A DNA stretch of 64,000 bases from positions 1 to 64,000 of the forward strand of contig NZ_QNUM01000007.1 of NCBI RefSeq assembly GCF_003574655.1, in the 5' to 3' direction. A program made the translations under genes and the position numbers. The notes below the pieces were generated by a model that did no database searches, was not told where the DNA came from, and saw only the letters and a list, made by a program, of their open reading frames with translations. The stretch comes from Cohaesibacter haloalkalitolerans. GTDB taxonomy: Bacteria; Pseudomonadota; Alphaproteobacteria; Rhizobiales; Cohaesibacteraceae. This document shows positions 44,641 through 54,513 of this stretch, in pieces (within the stretch, counting starts at the first letter, position 1; each line of letters starts with the position of its first letter).

Positions 44641-47600
44641 ATGACGTCTGCACGCACCTTGGCGACCCGAGGTCTTTTCATCCTGCTTTTCACGCTGCTG
44701 GCGCTTTTGCTGGTTGGCTATCTGATGCTGTCGACGCGCTTCGGCCTGTCGATGACAGCCTCGATGGTCAACGCTTTGGCCAGCAGTGACGAACAGCAGG
44801 TAGAATTGTCAGGCGTTGACAGCCTTCTGGGTGAGGTCAAGATCGGCAAGATTGCGCTGTCTGACAAGGACGGCACATGGCTCGAAGCCAAAGGTCTGTC
44901 CGGTCACTATTCGCTGTCCGATCTTCTGCGCCTTTCCCTGTCAGTGGATGACTTGTCGCTTGCAGAGCTTTCGGTTGTTCGTCCCCCCAAAGCCAGCACC
45001 CAACCTGCAGACACCAGCAGCGATGGCTCGCTCATCCCGACCCTGCCCGCAGTCGCTGCGCGGATCGACAGCCTTTCCATCGCGAAAATCTCGCTTGGCG
45101 AGGCGCTGCTCGGCAAGGCCGCAGACCTCACCCTGTCAGGCAACATGGCACTGCTGGGCAGCCCGTTTCTGACCGAGGGGTCGCTCGACATTCATCACCT
45201 GGGTGCCGATGAGGGAGGCTTTACTGCCAGTTGGGATATCAACCCGACCGACAATCGCCGTGAGCTGTCGCTCAGCCTTTCGGAACCACGCGGCGGTCTT
45301 GCGGCCCGGCTGATCGACATTGCCGATCTTCCTGCCATCGATGTTGCGATGAAGGGCGACGGACCGGCCAATGACTGGCGCTCCGACCTGACGGTCAAAC
45401 TGGACGGCCAAACCACAGTCAGCGGGCAGGTGATCGTGGGGATTGCCAATGGCAGCTCTCGGGTCAATGCCAAACTGCTCGGCAAGCTTTCGCCCTTCCT
45501 GCCGAAGGCCGTCATTCCACTGGTCGCAGGCACCAGCAATGTCGACCTCTCGGTCGAACAGTCCAGCGACAATGTGATCGCGCTCAAGAAATTCTCCTTC
45601 GTCTCCGGGCTGGCCAGCCTCACGGCCAGCGGCTTTGTCGACAACCGGAACAAGAGCCTCGACATGGCGATGCAGTTCGACCTTGGCTCCGAAGGCACAC
45701 GGATCGAAATGCAGCAACAGGACGCCCCGTCCCTGATCATCGGCCATGTGGGTCTCAAGGGACGGATGACCGGCACGCTGACCAAGGCGGCCTTGACGCT
45801 TGATGGCTCCGTCGACAGCCTGTCTCAGGATGCCCTCACTCTCGATGGGGCCTCCCTGTCGGTGACTGCGCCGGAACTCGATATCGAAAACCGCAAAGGA
45901 GCCATCACGGCCAACCTTGCGATTGCTGATCTTGCCACCGGCTCGACTCCGGTTGATGCCATCCTCAAGGGCGACAAGACAGTGGTCATTGAAAGCGTGC
46001 TCGATGGCGAGGCCATTCGGCTCGACAAGGCAGAGCTGACTGCGGGACAGGCCTCCCTTGCAGCCGAGGGCAGCTACAGCCCAGATGCTCTGGCGCTGAA
46101 GGGCAAGCTGGGACTTGCCAATCTCAGACCACTGAACGAGGGGCTCACCGGAGCTCTGTCCGGCGACTTTGCCGTTGACGGCTCGGCACAGGCACCGCGT
46201 CTGATCCTTGCCATGCGGGGACAGTCTCTCAAGGTCTACGACAAGCCCATCACCGATCTGAAGCTGGATCTTGCGTCCACCGCCGCCCCCGACGCGACCC
46301 TTACCCTGTCGGCTCTCTATGACGGGTCGCCCCTTGAAAGCGCCATCGAACTGGCAACCAACGAGGATGGCAGCCGGTCCATCAAACGCCTGTCCGTTTC
46401 GGCTCCCGGCGCAGAGGTAACCGGAGCACTGGCTCTGACGCCTGAAGGGCTGGCCTCAGGCAATCTTGTTGCCTCCGTCGCCGATTTTGCCGCTTTCGGC
46501 CCGCTGTTGCTGCAGCCGGACCTTACTGGTTCGCTCAAGGCGGATGTTGGCCTTACGGCAGCCGATGGCAAGCAGTCTGTCTCGGTCGAGGCAACCCTGC
46601 CGCAGCTCACCATGAAAGCCGTGTCGCTGTCGGCGCTCAAGCTCAGTTCGGCCATCACGGATGCAACCGGTGTGATGGCGATGAAGTCCAGTCTTGCAGT
46701 CGACCGGATCACTGCCTCGGGAGAGACCATTCGCTCGCTCAACGCCAAGATGACCGGCGGCAACGGCTCCTTGCCCTTCTCGATGACAGCCAGAGTCTCG
46801 AACGCCCCCGTTACGCTCGAAGGCGCTCTGTTGCAGCAGAACGGCCAGACCGCCCTTGCCCTCAAGCACTTCACCGGCAGCTGGAAATCCATCGCGCTAG
46901 CTCTGGTCGACCCGGTCGACATCGATCTGACCAACGGGGCTGCGCTCGACTCGCCTCTGAAACTGAAGGTCGACAATGGCCTTGTCACGGTGTCCGGCTC
47001 GGCCGGTGAGCAACTGAACCTCGGCGTCACACTTAAGGCTCTGCCGCTGGCAATTGCCGAAAAGGTCGCCCCGACCGGCGAGACACCCACCGGACAGCTT
47101 GACCTCACTGCGACAATCACTGGCCCGTCGGCCAACCCGTCAGCCAGCTGGAAAGGCGCCGTCAGCGGCCTTTCCGTGCGCTCAACGCGACAGGCCGGTG
47201 TGCCGCAAATGGCCATCAGCACGTCGGGCCGCTTCGAGAGCAATGCCATCACCATGCAGAACCATCTGAGTGGCGGCGGTGCCGACCTCGATGTCAATGG
47301 CAACGTCGGGCTTGCGCGCCAGACCATGAGCATTGCCGCCAAGGGCTCGGTGCCTTTTTCGCTTGCGGCCAGAAGCCTCGCCGATGCTGGATTGCAGCTT
47401 GATGGTGGCGCGACGCTCTCGGCCAATGTGACCGGCAGCTTCTCCGCCCCCACCATCAACGGCACCATCACCACCAAGGGTGCCCGCTTCTCCGAATTCT
47501 CCTCCGGGCTTGTGCTGCGCGATCTGGGCGGCACCATCCGGCTTGAAGGACAACAGGCCAGCATTCAGAATGTCACCGGTCGCCTTGGTCAGAAGGGGAC

Positions 47601-48630
47601 GCTGACGGTCAATGGCACCGTCGGGATTGATGCCAAAGCCGGATTGCCGGCAGACATCACCGTTTCCATCAAGGATGGCGCCTATAAATACGAAGAGATT
47701 CTGAGCAGCCTGTTCAACGGAACCGTGACCCTCAAGGGGCCGCTCACCGGCAATTCGGTGATCTCCGGCCGCATCGACCTCAAGACAACAGAAATCCTGA
47801 TCCCGGAAAAGCTGCCCGAAACCCTGTCGCCGGTCGATGTGTCCCACAAGAACGCCCAAGGGCGGGTTGCCGAACAGGCGGAGAAATTCGCTCCCAAAGA
47901 TAGTAGCACCGCTAGCTCCGGACCGGCCATGCAGCTTGATCTTGATATCCGCGCACCACGCAGCATCTATATTCGCGGTCGCGGCATGGATGCCGAGCTT
48001 GGTGGCACCATCAAGATCGGCGGCACCACATCAGATCCACGTCCGTTGGGTACGATTGCCATGCAGCGGGGTCGGTTGGAAATTCTGACCAAGCGGCTCG
48101 ACTTCGACAATGGCACGGTGAGCTTTGCCGGAACGCTCGATCCGGCGCTCGATTTCTCGGCCAGCTCCACCAACAGCGGCACTACCTACACGGTTACGGT
48201 CGGGGGCTATGCTTCTGCCCCGGAAATCGCGCTGAGCTCCTCTCCGACCCTGCCGGAAGACGAAATCCTGGCACATCTGTTCTTCGACAAGGAGCTTTCC
48301 GAGCTTTCTGCCATCCAGCTGGCGCAGCTGGCCAATGCAGTGGCAACTCTGAGCGGGGTCAATTCGGGACCGGGTGTGCTCGACCGCCTGCGCAATATGG
48401 CAGGTATCGACAACATCGACATCAAGTCCGATGCGGAAACCAACGAGACCACAGTCGGTGTCGGGCGCTACATCAACGACCGGACCTATATCAATGTCGA
48501 GAAGAGCACGGCGAGTGACGCAGGCAAGGTGAGCATCGATCTCGATATCACCAATCAGATCAAGGCCCACGGCGAAGCAAGCTCGGATGGTGAAACCAAG
48601 GCCGGTCTGTTCTTCGAACGGGATTACTGA
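44641..48630 (+). CDS. tamB: Translocation and assembly module inner membrane protein TamB
   Basis: 1329 aa AsmA/VPS13-like bridge protein. A single N-terminal anchor (about 8-30) is followed by a long series of beta-rich repeats forming a periplasmic groove, and a C-terminal TamB/DUF490 domain from about 970 with SPTLPEDEILAHLFFDKELS and the terminal GLFFERDY that contacts TamA. Length is within the family range. Directly downstream of tamA, as usual. Confidence 0.95.
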   Translation: MTSARTLATRGLFILLFTLLALLLVGYLMLSTRFGLSMTASMVNALASSDEQQVELSGVDSLLGEVKIGKIALSDKDGTWLEAKGLSGHYSLSDLLRLSLSVDDLSLAELSVVRPPKASTQPADTSSDGSLIPTLPAVAARIDSLSIAKISLGEALLGKAADLTLSGNMALLGSPFLTEGSLDIHHLGADEGGFTASWDINPTDNRRELSLSLSEPRGGLAARLIDIADLPAIDVAMKGDGPANDWRSDLTVKLDGQTTVSGQVIVGIANGSSRVNAKLLGKLSPFLPKAVIPLVAGTSNVDLSVEQSSDNVIALKKFSFVSGLASLTASGFVDNRNKSLDMAMQFDLGSEGTRIEMQQQDAPSLIIGHVGLKGRMTGTLTKAALTLDGSVDSLSQDALTLDGASLSVTAPELDIENRKGAITANLAIADLATGSTPVDAILKGDKTVVIESVLDGEAIRLDKAELTAGQASLAAEGSYSPDALALKGKLGLANLRPLNEGLTGALSGDFAVDGSAQAPRLILAMRGQSLKVYDKPITDLKLDLASTAAPDATLTLSALYDGSPLESAIELATNEDGSRSIKRLSVSAPGAEVTGALALTPEGLASGNLVASVADFAAFGPLLLQPDLTGSLKADVGLTAADGKQSVSVEATLPQLTMKAVSLSALKLSSAITDATGVMAMKSSLAVDRITASGETIRSLNAKMTGGNGSLPFSMTARVSNAPVTLEGALLQQNGQTALALKHFTGSWKSIALALVDPVDIDLTNGAALDSPLKLKVDNGLVTVSGSAGEQLNLGVTLKALPLAIAEKVAPTGETPTGQLDLTATITGPSANPSASWKGAVSGLSVRSTRQAGVPQMAISTSGRFESNAITMQNHLSGGGADLDVNGNVGLARQTMSIAAKGSVPFSLAARSLADAGLQLDGGATLSANVTGSFSAPTINGTITTKGARFSEFSSGLVLRDLGGTIRLEGQQASIQNVTGRLGQKGTLTVNGTVGIDAKAGLPADITVSIKDGAYKYEEILSSLFNGTVTLKGPLTGNSVISGRIDLKTTEILIPEKLPETLSPVDVSHKNAQGRVAEQAEKFAPKDSSTASSGPAMQLDLDIRAPRSIYIRGRGMDAELGGTIKIGGTTSDPRPLGTIAMQRGRLEILTKRLDFDNGTVSFAGTLDPALDFSASSTNSGTTYTVTVGGYASAPEIALSSSPTLPEDEILAHLFFDKELSELSAIQLAQLANAVATLSGVNSGPGVLDRLRNMAGIDNIDIKSDAETNETTVGVGRYINDRTYINVEKSTASDAGKVSIDLDITNQIKAHGEASSDGETKAGLFFERDY

Positions 48631-48650
48631 GCGTTGATGAAGAGTGTTGC

Positions 48651-48667
48651 CAGCGGCTTTGCCGCTG
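48651..48667. other. Short hairpin between convergent tamB and Amt-GGDEF-EAL genes
   Basis: CAGCGGC and GCCGCTG around TTT (7 bp, 3-nt loop), 20 nt after tamB. No T-tract on either side. It may help end both transcripts. Confidence 0.4.
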
Positions 48668-48686
48668 ACACGCCATTAAGGGCGGA

Positions 48687-51600
48687 TCAGCAGCTTGAGA
48701 CTGCGTGATTGTCGCCGGTAGCATCGTCATGATCGTCTCTGGCCTCACCATCACCGGCCAGGTCCCTTGACCGATCCAGCGATCTGAGGGCCGCGACCTG
48801 ACGGTCGGCCTGCAAGTCCCGCTCTGCTTTGAGGATTGCTGTGCGGTCTTCTTCCGGCACCTCTCGCATGATGCTCTCGATGGGCATTGGTCGACTGATC
48901 AAATAGCCCTGCAGCTGGTCGCATTCATGCTCGCGAAGGAATGCGGCTTCTTCAAGCGTCTCGACACCTTCGGCCACGATGTCCATACCGAGGCCCTTGC
49001 CCAGGCCAATGATGACCTTCATGATCGCCGTCGCGCTTTTCTCCTGACCAAGTGCCACAACGAAGTTGCGGTCGATCTTGATGGTATCGAACGGATATTT
49101 GGACAGGTAGGACAGCGACGAATAGCCGGTGCCGAAGTCATCCAGCGCCAGCGCCAGTCCCAGCGCCTTCAGTTGCTTCATGACGGCAAGTCCGCGCTCG
49201 TCATCCTCAATGAGCATGCTTTCCGTCAGTTCCAACTCGATCTGCTCGGGTGCTGCACCGGTTTGCTCAAGCATAGACTGGATTGACTTCACGAAATCAC
49301 GCTGCAGGAAGGCGAGCGGGCTGATGTTGACGCTGATCCGATAGCCGTTGAGATGCTTGGCAGCATCTTCGCAGGCCCGCCGGAAGACCCATGCATCAAT
49401 CCCGACGATCAGACCGCTGGCTTCTGCAACAGGGATGAACTCACCGGGGCTGATGACCCCCTTCTCCGGGTGGTTCCAGCGCAACAGGACCTCATAGGAA
49501 TTGATTTCGAGCGTTCTGGCATCAACCCGCGGCTGATAGTAGAGCTCGAACTCATCGTTCTTGAGCGCCTTTTCAAGGCTGGCCTGCAGTGCGCGCCGTT
49601 TCTCCATCAGCTTGTTGAGGCCAGAGCGATAGAGATTGGAGATGTTGCGGCCAGTGTTCTTGGAATGATAGAGCGCGATGTCGGCGCGAGAGAAGATGGT
49701 CTCTGCGTCCTTGGCATGTTCCGGGCTGAGGGCTATGCCGACACTGGCCCCGATCAGAACAGACGTGTTCTCGTCGATCTGGATCGGTCGCGACAACTCG
49801 TTGACGATCCGGTGCCCGGTATCAGCAGCCTGGTTGGTGAATAGGATATTGCGCTGGATGATGGCGAATTCATCACCACCAAGACGGGCGACGCTGTCAT
49901 TGACCCCGGCGATTGCCTTGAGGCGCGCTGCTGTTTCCTTGATGACGATGTCCCCTGCCGGATGGCCATAGACGTCGTTGACATTCTTGAAGCGATCAAG
50001 ATCAACAAGGATCAGGGCAATGGCACGCTGCTCTGTTGCGGTTCTGACAGCGTTTTCAAGCTGGGTGTTGAACAGCGACCGGTTGGCAACGCCGGTCAGC
50101 GCATCGTGCTGCGCCATGATGCGGATGTGCTCTTCTGCTGCCTTGCGTTCCCTCAGGTCAACAAAGCAGGAAATGCGAACATCTCGCCCCCGGTAGTTGA
50201 TCATGCGGCCGCGGATGGCAACGGGAATCCGTTCACCGGATTTGGACAGCAGCACGGCTTCATAGGGTTCAACGCAGTTTTCGGCAATCGAGCGCTCGAT
50301 GCGTCCGCGATGCTTTTCATCGGCAAACTGCATGATGTTCTTGCCAATGACCTCATCAAGGCTGTAGTCGAGTAATTCCGCGATCTGGCGATTGCCATCG
50401 ATCACCATGCCATTGTGGTGGATGGCGATGCCTTCGAATGTAGCATTCGAGAGGGCGGCGATGCGTTCGGATTCTTCCGACTGCGCCTTGAGCAATTCCA
50501 GCTCGCTCAGCTTGTTATGCTCAGCCTCGAGATTGACCATGAGATTGTTGAACAGACTGGTCAGGTTCTCGGCTTCGTCACCGGCCACGGCCGGCAAACG
50601 CTGTGAAAACCCGCTTTGGCCGGAGAGCAGTTTTTCCATTGCTTCCTCGACATGGCCAACACCGATGCGGGTGGCATGTTCGGCAATATTGAGGCCGACC
50701 AGCTCCTCTTCCGGGCTGGCACGCAGACGCAGGAAGCGCTTGAGGAACCAGAAGCAGAGCAAGCCGAGCCCGAAGCTGACAACGAAATTGAGACCTGCAC
50801 CGAGCATCTGGATCAGGATCTGGTGTTGACGACCATGTTCGAACAGATGGGCCGGTGCCAGCAGAGCAAGGCCTATGGTGCCGACCAGCCCGGCAAAGCC
50901 ATGCGCCCCGATTGCCCCGACCGCGTCATCAATCTTCCAACGGGTCTCCAGCATGCGGTTGGCGATGACGGCAACCAGACCGCCCAGCGTGCCAATGACA
51001 ATCGCGCCAAGTGGCGTGAGAACGGCGCAACCAGCCGTTACCGCAACCAGACCACCGATAAGACCTGCAAGAGACTTCTCTGGCAGATAGTGGCGGTCCT
51101 GGAAATACCCTAGGCTGAACCCGGCGATGGTGCCAAAGCCGCCTGCGAGCACGGTGTTGAGGATAATATAGGCGACATTCTCGCTTGCCGTCAGCGTCGA
51201 GCCGCCATTGAAACCGAGCCAGCCAATGAACAGCAGCAACGCGCCGGTGGTCGCCAGAACAGGGCTGTGGCCGGCAAGGCGCACCGGTTTGCCCTTTGCA
51301 TCAAAGCGCCCGTCGCGCGGGCCGAGCAGGAGGCAGCCCGCCAACGAGACCCAGCCGCCCGTCGAGTGAACGACCGAAGACCCGGCAAAATCGATAAAGC
51401 CCATGTTGGCCAGAAAGGCGCCTTCGTTGGGGAAGAGCGCACTGCCCCAAACCCAGTGGGCATAAACGGGAAAGATGATCGCCGACAGGAAAACAGATGC
51501 CAGAACATAGGAAGACAGCCGGATCCGTTCGGCAACCGCACCGGAAACAATCGTCGCAGCCGTGCCGCAGAACATGATCTGGAAAACAAAGAAGGCGGCC

Positions 51601-51944
51601 TCGTGCGAGGTCAGTTGCTGGAGGCCGAAATAGCGCCAGTCGAGCCCGATCACGCCGTAGGACCGGCCGAAGGCGATCATGAAGCCTACAATGGTGAAGG
51701 CTGCCACCGAGAAGACGAAATCAAGCAGGTTTTTCTGCGCCACGTTGATGGAGTTTTTCGACCGCACCATCCCGGCTTCCAGCATCAGGAATCCGACCTG
51801 CATAAACATCACAAGCGCAGCCGCCGACATGACCCACGTCAGGTCAATATCAGCCCTCAGTGTTGAAGCGTCGGAAGCATTTGCAGACCCCGTCAAGAAC
51901 ACTGACAATATTAGCAAGGAAACAGTTACAGATTTAATACCCAT
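48687..51944 (-). CDS. Ammonium transporter fused to PAS-GGDEF-EAL (c-di-GMP sensor)
   Basis: 1085 aa from ATG 51944 (TTG 51953 possible). A signal peptide ends near SANA. Residues 35-405 are a complete Amt/Rh channel with the pore histidines His193 (VVHSTGG) and His348 (GAHGFAG). Basic FLKRFLRLR places what follows in the cytoplasm: a linker (about 425-500), PAS (500-600), GGDEF with intact GGDEF at 689-693 and DLDRF at 648-652, and an EAL domain with EVLLRW at 818-823, DDFGTGYSS and QGYLISRP. It would couple external ammonium to c-di-GMP synthesis or breakdown. The EVL in place of EAL keeps the key Glu. Sensing versus transport is not decided by sequence. Confidence 0.93.
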   Translation of the reverse strand: MGIKSVTVSLLILSVFLTGSANASDASTLRADIDLTWVMSAAALVMFMQVGFLMLEAGMVRSKNSINVAQKNLLDFVFSVAAFTIVGFMIAFGRSYGVIGLDWRYFGLQQLTSHEAAFFVFQIMFCGTAATIVSGAVAERIRLSSYVLASVFLSAIIFPVYAHWVWGSALFPNEGAFLANMGFIDFAGSSVVHSTGGWVSLAGCLLLGPRDGRFDAKGKPVRLAGHSPVLATTGALLLFIGWLGFNGGSTLTASENVAYIILNTVLAGGFGTIAGFSLGYFQDRHYLPEKSLAGLIGGLVAVTAGCAVLTPLGAIVIGTLGGLVAVIANRMLETRWKIDDAVGAIGAHGFAGLVGTIGLALLAPAHLFEHGRQHQILIQMLGAGLNFVVSFGLGLLCFWFLKRFLRLRASPEEELVGLNIAEHATRIGVGHVEEAMEKLLSGQSGFSQRLPAVAGDEAENLTSLFNNLMVNLEAEHNKLSELELLKAQSEESERIAALSNATFEGIAIHHNGMVIDGNRQIAELLDYSLDEVIGKNIMQFADEKHRGRIERSIAENCVEPYEAVLLSKSGERIPVAIRGRMINYRGRDVRISCFVDLRERKAAEEHIRIMAQHDALTGVANRSLFNTQLENAVRTATEQRAIALILVDLDRFKNVNDVYGHPAGDIVIKETAARLKAIAGVNDSVARLGGDEFAIIQRNILFTNQAADTGHRIVNELSRPIQIDENTSVLIGASVGIALSPEHAKDAETIFSRADIALYHSKNTGRNISNLYRSGLNKLMEKRRALQASLEKALKNDEFELYYQPRVDARTLEINSYEVLLRWNHPEKGVISPGEFIPVAEASGLIVGIDAWVFRRACEDAAKHLNGYRISVNISPLAFLQRDFVKSIQSMLEQTGAAPEQIELELTESMLIEDDERGLAVMKQLKALGLALALDDFGTGYSSLSYLSKYPFDTIKIDRNFVVALGQEKSATAIMKVIIGLGKGLGMDIVAEGVETLEEAAFLREHECDQLQGYLISRPMPIESIMREVPEEDRTAILKAERDLQADRQVAALRSLDRSRDLAGDGEARDDHDDATGDNHAVSSC

Positions 51945-52380
51945 AGTCGTCAATCAACACAGTACAGAAGTTGAAACGAACTTGATACTATACGGGGTGA
52001 GTTAAATTTCGATTTATTCAAAACTCCGATGAATTTGTACTCTCAATCATTTGATACACTTACTGGATCAGTACCAAGATGCGCCAGTTGACGCCAACAC
52101 GGAAGGCTGGTGGGCCGCTCTTTTGACAACCGGGCAGCAGTCCCTTGCCTCTGGCAACTCCATGCCTCTGGCAAAGCCAGCTCACCCCGATTGGTCTCAA
52201 GTCGCCCGGTCGCCCTGCTCCCTTTCAGGCCAGATCAGAATTTTTTCGGATATCACAGGCTATAAGGAGAGGCTTATTGACCCGGGCCAGCTTGAAACCT
52301 ACTCTGAACCGGCTCTGGGGAGGACAGGTATAGCAAGACAGCCCAGATGCTTGGGAGGGATCAAAGATCTAGCATCAGGA
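51945..52380. other. Divergent intergenic region, Amt-GGDEF-EAL / response regulator
   Basis: No gene supported. The reading frame open from 52051 into the response regulator has no ribosome site or family match before 52381. It holds a tandem pair of TTGCC-N3-GGCAA elements (52145-52174), listed separately. Confidence 0.55.
52145..52174 (+). promoter_or_regulatory. Tandem dyads upstream of the two-component operon
   Basis: TTGCCTCTGGCAA (52145-52157) and ATGCCTCTGGCAA (52162-52174) share 12 identical bases and are each inverted repeats, spaced 17 bp apart. Such direct copies suit a dimeric regulator, perhaps the response regulator itself. Confidence 0.45.
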
Positions 52381-53052
52381 ATGCGCGTACTTTTTGTCGA
52401 AGATAACATGGCGCTGGCGGAAACCGTCGTCGAGCGCTTCCGCAAGGAAGGCCACGTGATCGATCACGAAAGTGACGGCGACGAGGCGGACTTTATCCTG
52501 CGTCACAAGCAATTCGATCTCATCCTGCTGGATATCAACCTGCCCGGTCGCAACGGCTTCGAACTGCTGCGCTCCATAAGGGCGCGCAATCTCGACACGC
52601 CCGTGCTGGTGCTTTCTGCCCGATCGGAAATTGACGATCGCGTGGTCGGGCTTGATGCCGGTGCCGACGACTACATGACCAAGCCCTTCGATTTCCGTGA
52701 GCTGATTGCCCGCTGCCGGGCGCTGGCACGGCGCAAGTCCGGGCTTGCCCGCAATCTGTTCAAGGCTGGCAATCTCACCTTCGACTGGGGCACGAAGCTG
52801 GCCAATGTCGATGGTCAGGACGTCGAGCTGCGCAACAAGGAGGTGCAGCTGTTCGAGCTGTTCCTGACCAATCCGGATCGTGTCCTGACCAAGGAGGAGA
52901 TCGCGGACAAGATCTACAATTTCGACGAAACGCCAAGTCTCAATGCCATCGAACAAACCATCACGCGCCTGCGCAAGAAGCTGGACGGATCGCCCTTTCT
53001 GATCAAGACAATTCGCGGGCTCGGCTACATCGGCCATATCGATGAGAGCTGA
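52381..53052 (+). CDS. OmpR-family response regulator (TctD-like)
   Basis: 223 aa: receiver domain with phospho-acceptor Asp51 (LLDINLPGRNG) and Lys101 (MTKPFDF), then an OmpR-type winged helix ending in LIKTIRGLGYIGHI. ATG 52381 begins the canonical MRVLFVEDN. Paired with the kinase 27 bp downstream. The resemblance to TctD and the nearby cit and tct genes suggest control of citrate/tricarboxylate use. Confidence 0.93.
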   Translation: MRVLFVEDNMALAETVVERFRKEGHVIDHESDGDEADFILRHKQFDLILLDINLPGRNGFELLRSIRARNLDTPVLVLSARSEIDDRVVGLDAGADDYMTKPFDFRELIARCRALARRKSGLARNLFKAGNLTFDWGTKLANVDGQDVELRNKEVQLFELFLTNPDRVLTKEEIADKIYNFDETPSLNAIEQTITRLRKKLDGSPFLIKTIRGLGYIGHIDES

Positions 53053-53079
53053 GCCAGACCGCCGGAGCGCGACGCACAG

Positions 53080-54513
53080 ATGAGACAGTCCTCCAAGCGC
53101 CTCACGCAGAAGTCCATTCGCCACCGGCTTATCCTGAGCATGGGTGCCGGGTTTCTGGCCATTCTGACGGTGATCTGCGTCGGGCTCTGGGGCTATGCGC
53201 AACAGGCGGCGAACGAATCCTATGACCGTTTGCTGCACGGCGCAGCACTGGCGATTCTGGAGCGCGCCAACCTGACGTCAGGCGAGGTGCGGGTCGACAT
53301 TCCCTATTCGGCATTCGAGATCCTTGGCCTTGCCAAACAGGACCGCGTCTTCTATCGGATCTTCACACAGGACAACGAGACCATCACCGCCTCGCACGAT
53401 CTGCGCCCGGCGGCCAATTACAAGCCCAGCGAACGGCCGGTCTACTGGGATGATGCCTATAGCGGCGAGACGGTCCGCTTCATGCAGCAGGCCCGTTTTC
53501 TCACCGGAGACGCCCGCTCCCTCTGGCTGATCGTCGAATTCGGTCAGACCTGCATCGCACGGCACGACATGGTGGCAGATCTCTTCTGGAACGGATTTGC
53601 CGTTGCTCTTTTCATTACCATAGTCGGGCTGCTGTTTGTCTGGATCGCCATCAACCGGGCCCTGCATCCACTGATCGACGTGGAGCAGAATCTGCGACAG
53701 AGGGATATCTCCGATTTCACGGCCCTGCCCGTAACTCCACCGCGCGAGGTGGCCAGCCTGATCCTGTCGATCAACGGCTTCATATCGCGCCTCAAAAATA
53801 ATCTGGACCATTCCCAGATCTTCATCGCCGATGTGACCCATCAGATCCGCACGGCCCTCTCCGCCCTGCAGGGGCAACTGGAGCTGGCCAGCAAGGAGCA
53901 GGATCCCGCCTTGCAGCAAGGTCGGGTCGACAAGGCGGAGCGACAGAGCCGCAAGACCATTCACCTGACCAACCAGCTTCTGGCCCACGCGATGGTGATC
54001 CATCGGGCCGACCAGAAGATCGTATCAGACATTCACCTTGCCGATCTTATCAAGACCGTCTTGCAGTCCCTGCTCCGGGAGCACATGAAATCAGACATCG
54101 ACTTTTCGGTGTCCATCGCCCCGGAGATCGAAGATGGCGGGCCCGATGCCGACCTCATCGCTGGCGATGTGATCTCCATGCGCGAGGCGCTCAGCAACGT
54201 CATCGACAATGCCATCGAGCACGGCCCCGCCAACAACAAGATTGACATCTCCCTGTTCGCCAAGACCGGCAAGAGGCTTAACCAGCTCATCCTCCAGGTG
54301 GATGACGCCGGACCGGGCATTCCCGAGGACAAGCGGTTGAAGGTTCTGGAACGCTTCTACACCACGGAAACTGCCTCCGAGGGCTCGGGTCTTGGCCTCA
54401 GTATCGTTGATGAGGTCATGCGCAGCCACAGGGCCCGTCTGCAACTGGGGGATTCAGCACTGGGAGGCCTCAGTGTGCGCATGATCTTTTCGCGAAAGTC
54501 GGGGGACACATGA
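53080..54513 (+). CDS. Sensor histidine kinase (TctE-like)
   Basis: 477 aa inner-membrane kinase. TM1 at about 18-40, a periplasmic sensor of about 125 residues, TM2 at about 172-192, HAMP-like linker, HisKA with His254 in DVTHQIRTAL, and HATPase with N-box ALSNVIDNAIEHG, G1 VDDAGPGIPEDKR and G2 GSGLGLSIV. The Pro usual after H-x-x-R-T is replaced by Ala (HQIRTAL). Stop overlaps the binding protein start (ATGA), so the three genes are one unit. Confidence 0.93.
   Translation: MRQSSKRLTQKSIRHRLILSMGAGFLAILTVICVGLWGYAQQAANESYDRLLHGAALAILERANLTSGEVRVDIPYSAFEILGLAKQDRVFYRIFTQDNETITASHDLRPAANYKPSERPVYWDDAYSGETVRFMQQARFLTGDARSLWLIVEFGQTCIARHDMVADLFWNGFAVALFITIVGLLFVWIAINRALHPLIDVEQNLRQRDISDFTALPVTPPREVASLILSINGFISRLKNNLDHSQIFIADVTHQIRTALSALQGQLELASKEQDPALQQGRVDKAERQSRKTIHLTNQLLAHAMVIHRADQKIVSDIHLADLIKTVLQSLLREHMKSDIDFSVSIAPEIEDGGPDADLIAGDVISMREALSNVIDNAIEHGPANNKIDISLFAKTGKRLNQLILQVDDAGPGIPEDKRLKVLERFYTTETASEGSGLGLSIVDEVMRSHRARLQLGDSALGGLSVRMIFSRKSGDT

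Noticed and set aside
46317-47564. 415-codon minus-strand open frame within tamB
   Set aside because: Antisense to tamB, rich in Ser/Pro/Arg as expected for a shadow frame.
52051-52380. N-terminal extension of the response regulator
   Set aside because: The canonical receiver start is at 52381. The upstream residues look non-coding.
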